Source: Bacillota bacterium
Lineage (GTDB): Bacteria; Bacillota; Clostridia; Christensenellales; UMGS416
Direction of reading: 5' to 3'
Assembly (NCBI GenBank): GCA_023428265.1
Contig: JAEYYW010000157.1
Location: forward strand, 1 to 32,083
Length of the DNA stretch: 32,083 bases
The position numbers were made by a program, and so were the translations under genes. Each line of letters starts with the position of its first letter. The first letter of the stretch is position 1. Shown piece after piece: positions 14,897 through 22,966 of this stretch. Below the pieces are notes generated by a model. That model was given only the letters and a program-made list of their open reading frames with translations, made no database searches and was not told the origin of the DNA.

Positions 14897-17347
14897 ATGG
14901 GGAAAAAACTGTTTAGATCCATTCATTACAGGACAACTGCAACCATGGCCGGCATGTTTGTTTTTATGCTCATCATGGTTGTTTTGATTTTGAATTCATA
15001 CTTGCTAAAGAACATACAGGCTTTGGAAAAGGATTTCGTCTCGGAACGCATGAGACGAGTCTCCGTCGCGATTAATTTTGAATTGGATGATTTGAAGAAG
15101 ACCGTTATTGACTGGGCAGAATGGGATGACGCATATCAGTTTGTGCAAGACGGCAATCAAGAGTTTATTGAAGACAACCTTGGGGCTAATTTTTTTCTGA
15201 ATCTGCGGTTGGATTCAGTGGTGTATATGAACAAATCCGGCGAGTTTGTATATGCTCAACAGGTTAATGGTGACGCCACCGCGCTTGAGCCGGTGCCCGA
15301 TGCAGTGAAAGAGCAGCTCCAGTTGCTTGTGAGCAGCCACAAGGACTCCGGCACCCGTGGCATCCTGAAAGTTCCTGGTGGTGCAATGCTGGTTGCCGCC
15401 ACTCCGGTTCTCACCAGTAACGGTGAGGGGCCAATCACTGGCTACCTTGCCGTCTTTCGATATCTGAACAGCAGAGAGATTACATATCTATCTACAAATA
15501 TCGATCAGGAGATCGATGTAGAGAGTGCCGTTCCGCAGGAGATCCGGTTTGAAGAGAGACTGGACCGCTCAAAGGTCGATGTGCAGGCAATCTCTGAAAA
15601 GACCATTCGGGGGTCAACCACGCTGTATGATGTGTTTGGGCGGCCTGCGGTATCCATCAGCTTGGAAATGAACCGCGACATGAATATGGTGGTAAATACA
15701 AGCGTGCGCTCGGTTCTGATTGCGTTAGGCGTCTCCAGCTTCATTTTCACAGTGCTGATCCTTATCTATACAAGCAGAGTGATCCTGAAAAGAGTGCTGT
15801 CAATGAGCAGCGCGATCAAGAGCATCGGTGAGCATGACGATCCGGCGGAACGTCTGGAGCCGGATGGATATTGCGATGAATTATCGGGCATGATCAGCGA
15901 GATCAACTCCATGCTGGACAATATTCAGGAATCCCACATGCGAATATCGGATAGTGAGACTGCCCTCAGATCTGTTGCCGAAGAATTGCAGCAGGAGGTG
16001 CTTGAACGCAGAAAGGCGCAGGGCAAAATATCATTTTTGGCGTATCATGATCATTTGACAGGATTGCCCAACCGCCTCTCTTTCTCGGAGCAGCTAAACC
16101 GCGGGATCCAATCGGCCAAGCGGGCTGACAAGATGATGGCTGTTTTGTTTCTGGATCTGGACGGTTTCAAGATGATCAATGATTCCATGGGCCATTTGGC
16201 GGGCGACCTGTTGCTGGTTGGAGTTTCCAATCGCCTGAAATCAATCCTGTGTGACAGCGGCTCCATTGCCAGGCTGGGCGGTGACGAATTTGCCGTCATG
16301 GTGGAAGAGATCACAGAGGAAAAGGCGATTGAAGAAATTGCTGAAAAAGTGCTGGCCAGCTTCCGTGAGCCATTCGTATTAAACAAGCAGGAGTGCTTCA
16401 TCACCACCTCGATTGGTGTGGCTGTGTTCCCGCAAGACGGTGAGGACAGCGAGACACTGATCAAGAATGCCGATGTGGCAATGTATCGTGCCAAGGAGAA
16501 GGGCAAGAACCAGTTTGTGATGTGCAGTGAGGGGATCAAGAGCAAGGTGCTGGAAACGATGCGGATTTCCAACCACTTGTTCCGGGCGCTGGAGCGGGGC
16601 GAGTTAGAAGTTCTTTATCAGCCCCAGATCAATTGCAGCACCAAGCGCATTGTTGGTGCTGAGGCGCTGATCCGCTGGAATCACCCGGAGATGGGGGTGG
16701 TTCTGCCCGGAAAGTTCATCTCCATTGCGGAGCAAACCGGCTTGATACTGCCGATTGGGGAATGGGTGCTGCGCACTGCCTGCATGCAGAACAAAGCCTG
16801 GCAAAATGCCGGCTATCCCGCAATCCGCGTGGGCGTTAACCTGTCCGTCCGCCAGTTCCAGAACCACAACATTGTCAGTGAGGTCCAGTCCATTCTCAGT
16901 GACACAGGGCTAGACCCCGCTTGCCTGGAGCTTGAGATCACGGAAAGCATCGCAATGCAGGAGCAGGGATATATCATTGAGGCACTGCACATGCTTCGCA
17001 GGATGGGTGTGCACATTGCCATTGACGATTTTGGCACTGAGTATTCGTCGATGAATCACCTGAAGCAGCTTCCGGTTGATCGGATCAAGATACCGATGCC
17101 GTTTGTGCATGGCATTGACATGGGCCCCAAAGACCAGGCAATCACCAAGTCAATCATTGTACTGGCAAAGAGCCTGGGGTTGAGTGTAATCGCGGAGGGC
17201 GTGGAGACGAAGACACAGAACGATTTTCTGCTGCAGAAAATGTGTGACGAGATCCAGGGGTTTTATTATTACAAACCCATGTGTTCTTCTGACTTTGAAA
17301 AGCTCCTGGAGCATCAGATGCCTATGGAACAAAACTCATTGGGTTGA
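14897..17347 (+). CDS. Membrane-bound GGDEF-EAL protein (CHASE4-like sensor)
   Basis: An 816-residue protein. One membrane helix (about 13-35) precedes an extracellular CHASE4-like sensor (DWAEWDDAYQFV near residue 75). A second helix lies near 275-297, then a HAMP-like stretch. The GGDEF domain is canonical (GGDEF 461-465; Asp437 in GHLAGD, typical of c-di-GMP rather than cGAMP synthases). The RxxD inhibition site is absent. The EAL domain keeps EAL (589-591), NLSVRQF, ELEITES, DD (710-711), Lys731, AEGVE and the QGF Gln. Loop 6 reads DDFGTEYSS, with Glu715 for the usual Gly, and KID is KIP (Pro733). Synthesis of c-di-GMP is likely; hydrolysis is uncertain. The ATG has GGAG 7 nt upstream. 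Confidence 0.9.
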   Translation: MGKKLFRSIHYRTTATMAGMFVFMLIMVVLILNSYLLKNIQALEKDFVSERMRRVSVAINFELDDLKKTVIDWAEWDDAYQFVQDGNQEFIEDNLGANFFLNLRLDSVVYMNKSGEFVYAQQVNGDATALEPVPDAVKEQLQLLVSSHKDSGTRGILKVPGGAMLVAATPVLTSNGEGPITGYLAVFRYLNSREITYLSTNIDQEIDVESAVPQEIRFEERLDRSKVDVQAISEKTIRGSTTLYDVFGRPAVSISLEMNRDMNMVVNTSVRSVLIALGVSSFIFTVLILIYTSRVILKRVLSMSSAIKSIGEHDDPAERLEPDGYCDELSGMISEINSMLDNIQESHMRISDSETALRSVAEELQQEVLERRKAQGKISFLAYHDHLTGLPNRLSFSEQLNRGIQSAKRADKMMAVLFLDLDGFKMINDSMGHLAGDLLLVGVSNRLKSILCDSGSIARLGGDEFAVMVEEITEEKAIEEIAEKVLASFREPFVLNKQECFITTSIGVAVFPQDGEDSETLIKNADVAMYRAKEKGKNQFVMCSEGIKSKVLETMRISNHLFRALERGELEVLYQPQINCSTKRIVGAEALIRWNHPEMGVVLPGKFISIAEQTGLILPIGEWVLRTACMQNKAWQNAGYPAIRVGVNLSVRQFQNHNIVSEVQSILSDTGLDPACLELEITESIAMQEQGYIIEALHMLRRMGVHIAIDDFGTEYSSMNHLKQLPVDRIKIPMPFVHGIDMGPKDQAITKSIIVLAKSLGLSVIAEGVETKTQNDFLLQKMCDEIQGFYYYKPMCSSDFEKLLEHQMPMEQNSLG

Positions 17348-17404
17348 AAGCATAGAGTTGCTAACATGGGCGTGATGCAAGGCTGTTTCTGATTCCATAA
17401 GCAA

Positions 17405-17426
17405 AAAGCGGGCGCAAGCCCGCTTT
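17405..17426. terminator. Bidirectional terminator between GGDEF-EAL and SARP-like genes
   Basis: AAAGCGGGC/GCCCGCTTT (17405-17413 with 17418-17426) closes over a GCAA loop. An A run on the left and T residues on the right allow termination in both directions. The two flanking genes converge here. Confidence 0.82.
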
Positions 17427-17448
17427 CATCTTATCCAACCGATCCTGA

Positions 17449-18666
17449 TTATCCCACTTCCGCTTGCACCGGGCTGATCTTCCGCTGCAGCATCAGCGGC
17501 GCGCCGGACCATGCCTTGTGGAACCGGTTGATGATCCTGCCGGAGATCATCTCCGCATCCTCATAGGTGAGGCTGGAGAGCATCACCAGCACCTGCGAAT
17601 CATTCCACATGCACACCACATCGCCCTTGCGCAGGCTTTGGATCAGCACATCCTTCACCAGCGCCCTGGCAGCCTTCAGCGCGTCCGGCGGTGGCATGCC
17701 GTAATTCAGGTTGCTGATCGTGATCAGCAGCAGGCAGTTGGATTGCCCGTTGCGCTGCAGGCGCCGCCGCTCCAGCTTGAACAGCTCGTGGAAAATCTCC
17801 TCATCGCAGAAGTAGGGGCCGTCGGATGTCTGCTCGTCGTTGAAAGTGCCCACGATGGAGTCAATGTCGTGCTGCACAAGCCGGGAGTGGCCGCTGATCT
17901 GCGCGTAGGCGGTCTTCAGCTCCGCCGAGGGGGAAACGCCCAGCTCTCGGTAGAGCAGCTCGGTGATGTAGGTGTAATGCATGCGGGCGTGGGCGATGCG
18001 GTTGGTGGCCGCCAGCGCCCGCAGGAATGCCGCGTGCACCTTTTCGTCGTAGGGGTCTATCGCCATCGCCTTTTCGCACACTTCGATGATTTCCTGGTGG
18101 CGCTCCTCGGCGCTCAGCAGCTTCAGCAGCGTCTCCACACAGGTGGTAAACTTCAGCCGGTAGGCCTGGCGGATCGAGACCGTCCAAAGGTCATACACCG
18201 AGTTGGCCAAAAAGTCCATCACGTAATGGCTCAGCGCCTTGGAAAGCAGCTCCGTGTCCGGCCTGCCGGCCCGCAGAGCGGCCATTGCGCCGTCATGAGC
18301 CCGGTCAAACTCTTCCAGATCCAGCACGTAGGGGGCCTGGGTGTTCCAGCCATAGCCGCCGTTCACATACAGGATGTGGCTTGCCTCATTCGGCAGGTCG
18401 ATCAGCACACGCAGGCGGTAAACCAGGTTTTGCACGGCTTTGGCCGGATTGTCACAGCTGCGGTTTTCCCACAGTGCATCCACCAGCTCCTCCGGGGCCA
18501 CGAAGCGCCCCCGGTAAGCCACCAGGTATTTCAGCAACCCTTCCAGCTGCCGGCTTCTCTTGAGTTTGTCCGTCAGCACCACATCGCCGCGCGCGGCGTA
18601 AAACACGCCGAACATGTGCAGCGTCAATGGTTCTTTGCTATTGGTTGTGACACTCTCAGGTTTCAT
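17449..18666 (-). CDS. SARP/BTAD-family transcriptional regulator with degenerate GGDEF-like tail
   Basis: A 405-residue protein. Residues about 12-105 form an OmpR-type winged helix (LTLHMFGVFYAARGDVVL, then ELVDALW and NLVYRLR). Residues about 110-265 form a bacterial transcriptional activation domain of TPR-like helices (LEEFDRAHDGAMAAL, IDPYDEKVHAAFLRAL, YTYITELLYRELGVSPS). Residues about 300-400 resemble a GGDEF fold (CLLLITISN, LRKGDVVCMWNDSQVLVML, MISGRIINRF), with the signature replaced by WNDSQ, so it cannot make c-di-GMP. The ATG at 18666 follows GGGGAG; a TTG at 18690 lacks such a site. It probably activates the adhesin operon, whose promoter has SARP-like repeats (inference). The degenerate domain may be a ligand or protein contact site. 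Confidence 0.85.
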   Translation of the reverse strand: MKPESVTTNSKEPLTLHMFGVFYAARGDVVLTDKLKRSRQLEGLLKYLVAYRGRFVAPEELVDALWENRSCDNPAKAVQNLVYRLRVLIDLPNEASHILYVNGGYGWNTQAPYVLDLEEFDRAHDGAMAALRAGRPDTELLSKALSHYVMDFLANSVYDLWTVSIRQAYRLKFTTCVETLLKLLSAEERHQEIIEVCEKAMAIDPYDEKVHAAFLRALAATNRIAHARMHYTYITELLYRELGVSPSAELKTAYAQISGHSRLVQHDIDSIVGTFNDEQTSDGPYFCDEEIFHELFKLERRRLQRNGQSNCLLLITISNLNYGMPPPDALKAARALVKDVLIQSLRKGDVVCMWNDSQVLVMLSSLTYEDAEMISGRIINRFHKAWSGAPLMLQRKISPVQAEVG

Positions 18667-18738
18667 GAATCTCCCCGATTCAGCAATCAACGATTGCCGC
18701 CTGCATATTGTAAGAACGCAATGTATTGGGGTGTTGAC

Positions 18739-18766
18739 ATTATACCACTGTTTTGGTAGATATCAA
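18739..18766 (-). promoter_or_regulatory. Promoter of the SARP-like regulator gene
   Basis: On the minus strand TTGATA (18766-18761), a 16-bp spacer and a perfect TATAAT (18744-18739) give a predicted start near 18732, about 65 nt before the ATG. Confidence 0.75.
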
Positions 18767-18818
18767 AGCCACTTTTGGCTCATCATGGATGCTTTCAAGA
18801 TAGCAACATCATCAGCCG

Positions 18819-19535
18819 TCAGTCCAGCACGCACACCACGATGTAGCGTTGGGGTGCGGAGCCCACATAGTGGAATGGGTAGCAGGTCACCAGCGTCATG
18901 ACCTTCTCGCTGTAGGCCTTGAAGATCCTTGGGTCATTCGGCTCCACCACCGCCATGGAAGTGACGCGGTAGGAGTAGGTGGCGCCCGGCACTTCGAGTT
19001 TGATCGTGTCGCCGTCCTTCAGTTTATCAAATCCGCGAAACACGGTGTTTCGATGGCCGAAGATCACGCAGTTTCCCACTGCGCCTGCCGGAGAGCTCCG
19101 CGGGTGGTGGGCAGCGCCCCTTGCCAGGTCTTCCTTCGTCGCGCCTTCACTCACGGCCACGCTGCGTCCCAGCGAGGGAAACACAAGCTTGCCCATAAAG
19201 GCCGGTTTTTTGGTGGGCCCAGCGCCCGGCGCTGCTGTGGCCGTCCCGGTGGGCGCGGGGGAGCCGTCGCCGGCAGTCTCGCCGGCGGTAGGGTCGTTTG
19301 CCGCATCGCCGGTCTGCAGGCTGTCACCGCCGCCGGCAGGGTCTGCGGCCAGGGTTTCGGGATGCCCGGTGAAAGCTTCGAACTCCTGCAGCATCTGGTC
19401 CACATCGTCCAGACCCTGGCTGGTTAAGATTTCGGTGGAGATGAGGTTGTAGGCGGCATATCCGATGGCGCAGAGTGACGCGGCGATGAGCACCATCCCC
19501 GTGATCCTGAGCGTTTTTCTGAGCCTTTCGGACAT
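18819..19535 (-). CDS. Class D-like sortase
   Basis: A 238-residue transpeptidase from the ATG at 19535, preceded by GGAGGAGG; the frame stays open upstream without a good site. It has an N-terminal membrane anchor (about 8-31). A low-complexity linker rich in Gly, Ala, Pro and Thr (about 60-118) follows, then the sortase barrel. The catalytic triad is visible: His161 in VIFGHRNT, Cys218 in TLVTCYPF and Arg230 in APQRYIV. The TLVTC motif and the GKLVFPSLG N-terminal strand suit class D. It likely anchors the giant Cna-B protein, whose sorting signal is non-canonical; no other substrate is in the window. Confidence 0.9.
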   Translation of the reverse strand: MSERLRKTLRITGMVLIAASLCAIGYAAYNLISTEILTSQGLDDVDQMLQEFEAFTGHPETLAADPAGGGDSLQTGDAANDPTAGETAGDGSPAPTGTATAAPGAGPTKKPAFMGKLVFPSLGRSVAVSEGATKEDLARGAAHHPRSSPAGAVGNCVIFGHRNTVFRGFDKLKDGDTIKLEVPGATYSYRVTSMAVVEPNDPRIFKAYSEKVMTLVTCYPFHYVGSAPQRYIVVCVLD

Positions 19536-19566
19536 ATTACGGCCTCCTCCTTGTGTAGATATGCAC

Positions 19567-19595
19567 ATTATAGGAGAAGAGATCATGAAACGCAA
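19567..19595 (-). promoter_or_regulatory. Possible promoter of the sortase gene
   Basis: On the minus strand a perfect TATAAT (19572-19567) lies 32 bp before the sortase ATG. The -35 at 17-bp spacing is poor (TTGCGT, 3/6), so an activator may be needed. Confidence 0.5.
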
Positions 19596-19760
19596 TGACG
19601 GCCATTGCCATTTTTTGTACTATCATGTGCATGTAATAACAATTTGCCCACGGACCGCATCGGGTAAACATTCCGCCTGCAGCGGCGCGGATCCGGCCTT
19701 GCCGGTCAGCCTTTCGGCCCGGCTATGCGCCGCTTGGGCACCGCTTTGGTCAGCGGAATG

Positions 19761-19788
19761 TTGTGCGCCCCGCTGTTTGTGGTATACT
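19761..19788 (+). promoter_or_regulatory. Possible promoter of the ubiD-led operon
   Basis: TATACT (19783-19788) has a weak TTGTGC -35 at 16-bp spacing. It lies 36 bp before the ATG at 19824. The rest of the 19596-19823 gap shows only short GC-rich hairpins and no convincing gene. Confidence 0.45.
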
Positions 19789-19823
19789 GAACCTGATAAA
19801 AATCCGCAAACAAAGGAACCTCA

Positions 19824-21269
19824 ATGGCATATAAAGATTTGCAGGAATTCATGGCCCGGCTGGAGAAGACCGGGCAGCTCAGGCGGGTCGCCGTGGAGGT
19901 GGATCCGGAGCTGGAAATCACCGAAATCGCAGACCGCGTGGTGAAAGCCGGGGGGCCGGCGCTGCTGTTTGAGCGCGTGAAGGGCTCCCGTTACCCGGTG
20001 CTCATCAATGCCTTCGGCACCATGGAGCGCATGGCGGCGGCGCTGGGCGTGGGCGATCTGGACGAAATCGGCGAGGATATTTCCGGATATTTTGAGATTT
20101 CCCAATACATCGGCCTGATCAACCAGGTGAAGGCGGTGCCGCGCCTAACCCGGCTGGCCGGCGTGTTTCCCAAGAAGCTCTCCGGCAGGGGTGCCTGCCA
20201 GGAGGTGGTGGAGAGGAATCCGGACCTTTCCACGCTGCCGGTGCTGAAATGCTGGCCCGGTGACGCCGGCAGGTTCTTCACGCTGCCGCTGGTGTTCACC
20301 CGCGACCCGGAGAGCGGCACGCAGAACTGCGGCATGTACCGCCTGCAGGTGCATGATAATACTACTACCGGCATGCACTGGCATCTGCACAAGGATGGCC
20401 GGGCGATCTATGAGAAATACAAGGCGCTGGGCGGCAGGATGCCCGTTTCTGTGGCACTGGGCTGCGACCCTTCGATTACGTATGCCGCCACAGCCCCGTT
20501 GCCTTCGATCCTTGACGAAATGCTGTTTGCCGGCTTCTTGCGCAAAGCGCCGGTGCACATGGTAAAATCCATCACCAATGAAATCTATGTGCCCGCCGAT
20601 GCCGAGTTTGTGCTCGAGGGGTATGTGGACACCAACGAACCGCTGCGCCGGGAGGGCCCCTTTGGAGACCACACCGGTTACTATTCATTGGCCGACGACT
20701 ACCCTGTTTTCCATGTGGAGTGCATCACGCACAAAGAGCGGCCTGTTTTTCCGGCCACCGTGGTGGGCAAGCCGCCCATGGAGGATTGCTTCCTTGGCAA
20801 AGCCACCGAGCGGATCTTTTTGCCGCTGCTGAAGCTGCAGCTGCCGGAGATTGTGGACATCAACTTCCCTCTGGAGGGCGTGTTTCACAACTGCGTGATC
20901 GTGTCGATCCAAAAGCGCTTCCCCGGCCATGCCCGCAAGGTGATGAATGCTCTCTGGGGCATGGGCCAGATGATGTATACCAAGATGATCGTCGTGGTGG
21001 ACGGGGATGTGTCTCCGCAGGACATTTCCACCGTGGCGTGGAAGGTGTTCAACAACATCGACGCCCGCCGCGACCTTGCGATCAGCGAGGGGCCGCTGGA
21101 CGCGCTGGACCATGCTTCCAACCTGCCGCACTACGGCGCACGGCTCGGCATTGACGCCACGAAGAAATGGCCCGAAGAAGGCCATGGCAGGCTATGGCCC
21201 GACGACATCGTCATGACCGATGAGGTCAAGGCGCTGGTGGACGGAAAGTGGGCCAGCTATGGCATTTGA
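19824..21269 (+). CDS. ubiD: UbiD-family prenylated-FMN-dependent decarboxylase
   Basis: A 481-residue protein of normal UbiD length. The active-site residues known from the family are present: Arg173 (MYRLQVHD), Glu277 (LRREGPFGDHTGYY) and Asp282. The family removes a carboxyl group from aromatic or alpha,beta-unsaturated acids with prenyl-FMN made by UbiX. In quinone synthesis this is the decarboxylation of the prenylated ring acid. The ATG follows AAAGGA. It overlaps the next gene (UbiA), and UbiX follows, so all the parts of a ring-prenylation and decarboxylation route are together. Whether the substrate is a 4-hydroxybenzoate, a futalosine-pathway naphthoate or another acid cannot be read from the sequence. 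Confidence 0.92.
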   Translation: MAYKDLQEFMARLEKTGQLRRVAVEVDPELEITEIADRVVKAGGPALLFERVKGSRYPVLINAFGTMERMAAALGVGDLDEIGEDISGYFEISQYIGLINQVKAVPRLTRLAGVFPKKLSGRGACQEVVERNPDLSTLPVLKCWPGDAGRFFTLPLVFTRDPESGTQNCGMYRLQVHDNTTTGMHWHLHKDGRAIYEKYKALGGRMPVSVALGCDPSITYAATAPLPSILDEMLFAGFLRKAPVHMVKSITNEIYVPADAEFVLEGYVDTNEPLRREGPFGDHTGYYSLADDYPVFHVECITHKERPVFPATVVGKPPMEDCFLGKATERIFLPLLKLQLPEIVDINFPLEGVFHNCVIVSIQKRFPGHARKVMNALWGMGQMMYTKMIVVVDGDVSPQDISTVAWKVFNNIDARRDLAISEGPLDALDHASNLPHYGARLGIDATKKWPEEGHGRLWPDDIVMTDEVKALVDGKWASYGI

Positions 21270-22149
21270 TGCGCTGCGGGACATAGGTGTGCGAATCACG
21301 CGCAAAATCCGCGATTACGGCACGCTGGTCATGTTTTCCCACACGGTGTTTTCCTTGTCGTTTGCCGTGGTGGCGATGCTGCTGGCCGCCGGCGGCCTGC
21401 CCTCGCTGCGCCAGATCATCTGGATCCTGCTGGCGTTTCTGAGCGCCCGCACCGGCGCCAACGCGCTGAACCGCGCCATAGACGCCGAGATTGACGGCCG
21501 CAACCCCCGCACGGCGATGCGCCAGCTGCCCAGCAAGCTCATGGGCAAGACCGAGGTGCTTGTACTCTCCGCTGTGTGCTTTGTGGCCATGGCGGTGTCC
21601 GCCGCGATGCTGAACCCGCTCTGCCTGCTCCTGTCGCCGGTGGCGCTGGTGCTGATGATCGGTTACTCCTACACCAAGCGTTTCACCTGGCTGTGCCATC
21701 TGATTCTGGGCGTCACGACGGCCTGCGCGCCGGTGGGTGCCTGGATTGCCGTGACCGGCAGCTTTTCGCTCACGCCGCTGGCGATGGGCGCAGCCAACAC
21801 GCTTTGGGTGGCAGGCTTTGATGTGATCTATGGCGCACAGGATTATGACTTTGACCGGCAAAACGGTCTGCATTCCATCCCGGTGCGGTTTGGCGTAAAA
21901 AACGCGCTGGCGATCGCCGCGGTGTTTCATGTCGCAGCGGCGCTGCTGCTGGCCGCCGTGGGCTTTCTGGAGCCCCGGCTTGGCTGGATCTACGGCGCCG
22001 GCGTGTGCGCCATCGCGGTGCTGTTTGTGGTGGAGCACCGCATGGTGTCGCCGGAAAACCTGACCAACGTCAAGCTCGCCTCCTACGGCATCAACCAGAT
22101 CGTGAGCCTGGTGCTGTTGGTTTCAGGGGTGCTGGATGCGCTGATATAA
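21259..22149 (+). CDS. ubiA: UbiA-family aromatic prenyltransferase
   Basis: A 296-residue membrane protein with about eight or nine helices. Both Asp-rich prenyl-diphosphate sites are intact: NRAIDAEIDGRNPRTAMR and DVIYGAQDYDFDRQNG. It joins a polyprenyl chain to an aromatic acid at the membrane, the step before UbiD acts. I chose the ATG at 21259, which overlaps the ubiD stop by 11 bp and begins MAFDALRDIGVRITRKIRDYG, as UbiA/MqnP-type proteins do; the frame is open from 21220 but that extension is polar and out of place. Translational coupling to ubiD is likely. Confidence 0.9.
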   Translation: MAFDALRDIGVRITRKIRDYGTLVMFSHTVFSLSFAVVAMLLAAGGLPSLRQIIWILLAFLSARTGANALNRAIDAEIDGRNPRTAMRQLPSKLMGKTEVLVLSAVCFVAMAVSAAMLNPLCLLLSPVALVLMIGYSYTKRFTWLCHLILGVTTACAPVGAWIAVTGSFSLTPLAMGAANTLWVAGFDVIYGAQDYDFDRQNGLHSIPVRFGVKNALAIAAVFHVAAALLLAAVGFLEPRLGWIYGAGVCAIAVLFVVEHRMVSPENLTNVKLASYGINQIVSLVLLVSGVLDALI

Positions 22150-22150
22150 C

Positions 22151-22345
22151 TCCCCCTCAACGCATTGCAATGCAATGCTCTGCTTTACTCCTGTATCAGC
22201 TTCGCTGACACTACGCAAAGTCGGAGGCTAACGCCTGCCGCCTGAGGGAGACATCCATGGAAATCCCCCCTGCCCCTTGCGAGGGGCATCCCCCCTTGAA
22301 TTTTTGCCTTTTGCAAAAACAAGGGAGGGTAGGGAGGAAACGGGA
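22151..22345. repeat. Palindrome-rich intergenic element inside the ubi operon
   Basis: The 232-bp gap between ubiA and ubiX holds a series of inverted repeats: CCCTCA (near 22154) with TGAGGG (near 22243), TCAGC-TTC-GCTGA (22196-22208), AGGC/GCCT near 22225, CCCCTTGCGAGGGG (near 22273), and CCCTTG...ATTTTTGC with GCAAAAACAAGGG (near 22293-22325). The TCAGCTTCGCTGA core with CCCTCA/GAGGG ends resembles dispersed intergenic repeats I recall from gut Firmicutes. A genome search is needed to show multiple copies. The last hairpin could attenuate transcription into ubiX. Confidence 0.5.
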
Positions 22346-22381
22346 TCCATTTGTGGAACTAAACCTTCGCGAGGTTAATCA

Positions 22382-22966
22382 TTGAGTAAATACGTCCTCG
22401 GCATTACCGGCGCCAGCGGCAGCGCCTACGCGGTCAGGCTTGGAGAGGCCCTGCTTGCGCAGGGAGCTCTGGTTCACCTGATCTGCACCGACAATGGCCG
22501 CAAGGTGTTTGCCCATGAGACGGGGCTGCCTTTGGATGAATGGGCCGGCCAATGGGCAAAGCAAACCGGCAGGCTCATCCTGGAAGACAACGGCAACCTG
22601 TTTTCTTCCATCGCCAGCGGTTCCAATCCGGCTGACGCCGTGGTGATCGTCCCCTGCTCGATGAGCACGCTGGGGGAGATTGCCTGCGGCACGGGCAAAA
22701 CGCTCCTTTGCCGCGCCGCCGACGTGGCGCTCAAGGAAGGGCGGAAGCTCCTGATCGTGCCAAGGGAAACGCCGCTGAGCGCCATCCACCTGGAAAACAT
22801 GCTAAAGCTCGCCCGCATGGGCGCTGGCATCCTGCCGGCCATGCCGGGCTTTTACAACAAGCCGCAGACGCTGGATGACGCCGTGGCCTTTGTGGCCGGC
22901 AGGGCGTTGGACTGGCTTGGTGTGCCCCACAATCTGACAACCCGCTGGGAGGAACCGACCAAATGA
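22382..22966 (+). CDS. ubiX: UbiX-family flavin prenyltransferase
   Basis: A 194-residue protein of normal UbiX length. The N-terminal flavin loop YVLGITGASGSAYAVRL, the VIVPCSMSTLGEIACG segment and VPRETPLSAIHLENM are diagnostic. UbiX attaches dimethylallyl to FMN to make the prenyl-FMN cofactor of UbiD. The only start that gives a full N-terminus is TTG at 22382, preceded by GAGG at 6-nt spacing. The stop overlaps the next start (ATGA), showing coupling to the transporter genes. Confidence 0.92.
   Translation: MSKYVLGITGASGSAYAVRLGEALLAQGALVHLICTDNGRKVFAHETGLPLDEWAGQWAKQTGRLILEDNGNLFSSIASGSNPADAVVIVPCSMSTLGEIACGTGKTLLCRAADVALKEGRKLLIVPRETPLSAIHLENMLKLARMGAGILPAMPGFYNKPQTLDDAVAFVAGRALDWLGVPHNLTTRWEEPTK

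Noticed and set aside
14897..17347. GGDEF domain as a cGAMP (Hypr) synthase feeding riboswitch copy 2
   Set aside because: The diagnostic position is Asp (Asp437 in GHLAGD), as in c-di-GMP synthases, not Ser.
17464..18759. 431-codon plus-strand open frame opposite the SARP-like gene
   Set aside because: No start context, no recognisable domain, His/Gln-rich shadow product; the minus strand encodes a clear wHTH-BTAD protein.
18734..18762. TTGACA-17-TAGATA promoter on the plus strand
   Set aside because: The -10 matches only three bases and no plus-strand gene follows; the overlapping minus-strand promoter is better.
19585..19944. Possible small gene starting ATGAAACGC after an AGGAGA site
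   Set aside because: It runs into ubiD in another frame, has no plausible domain, and overlaps the putative sortase promoter.
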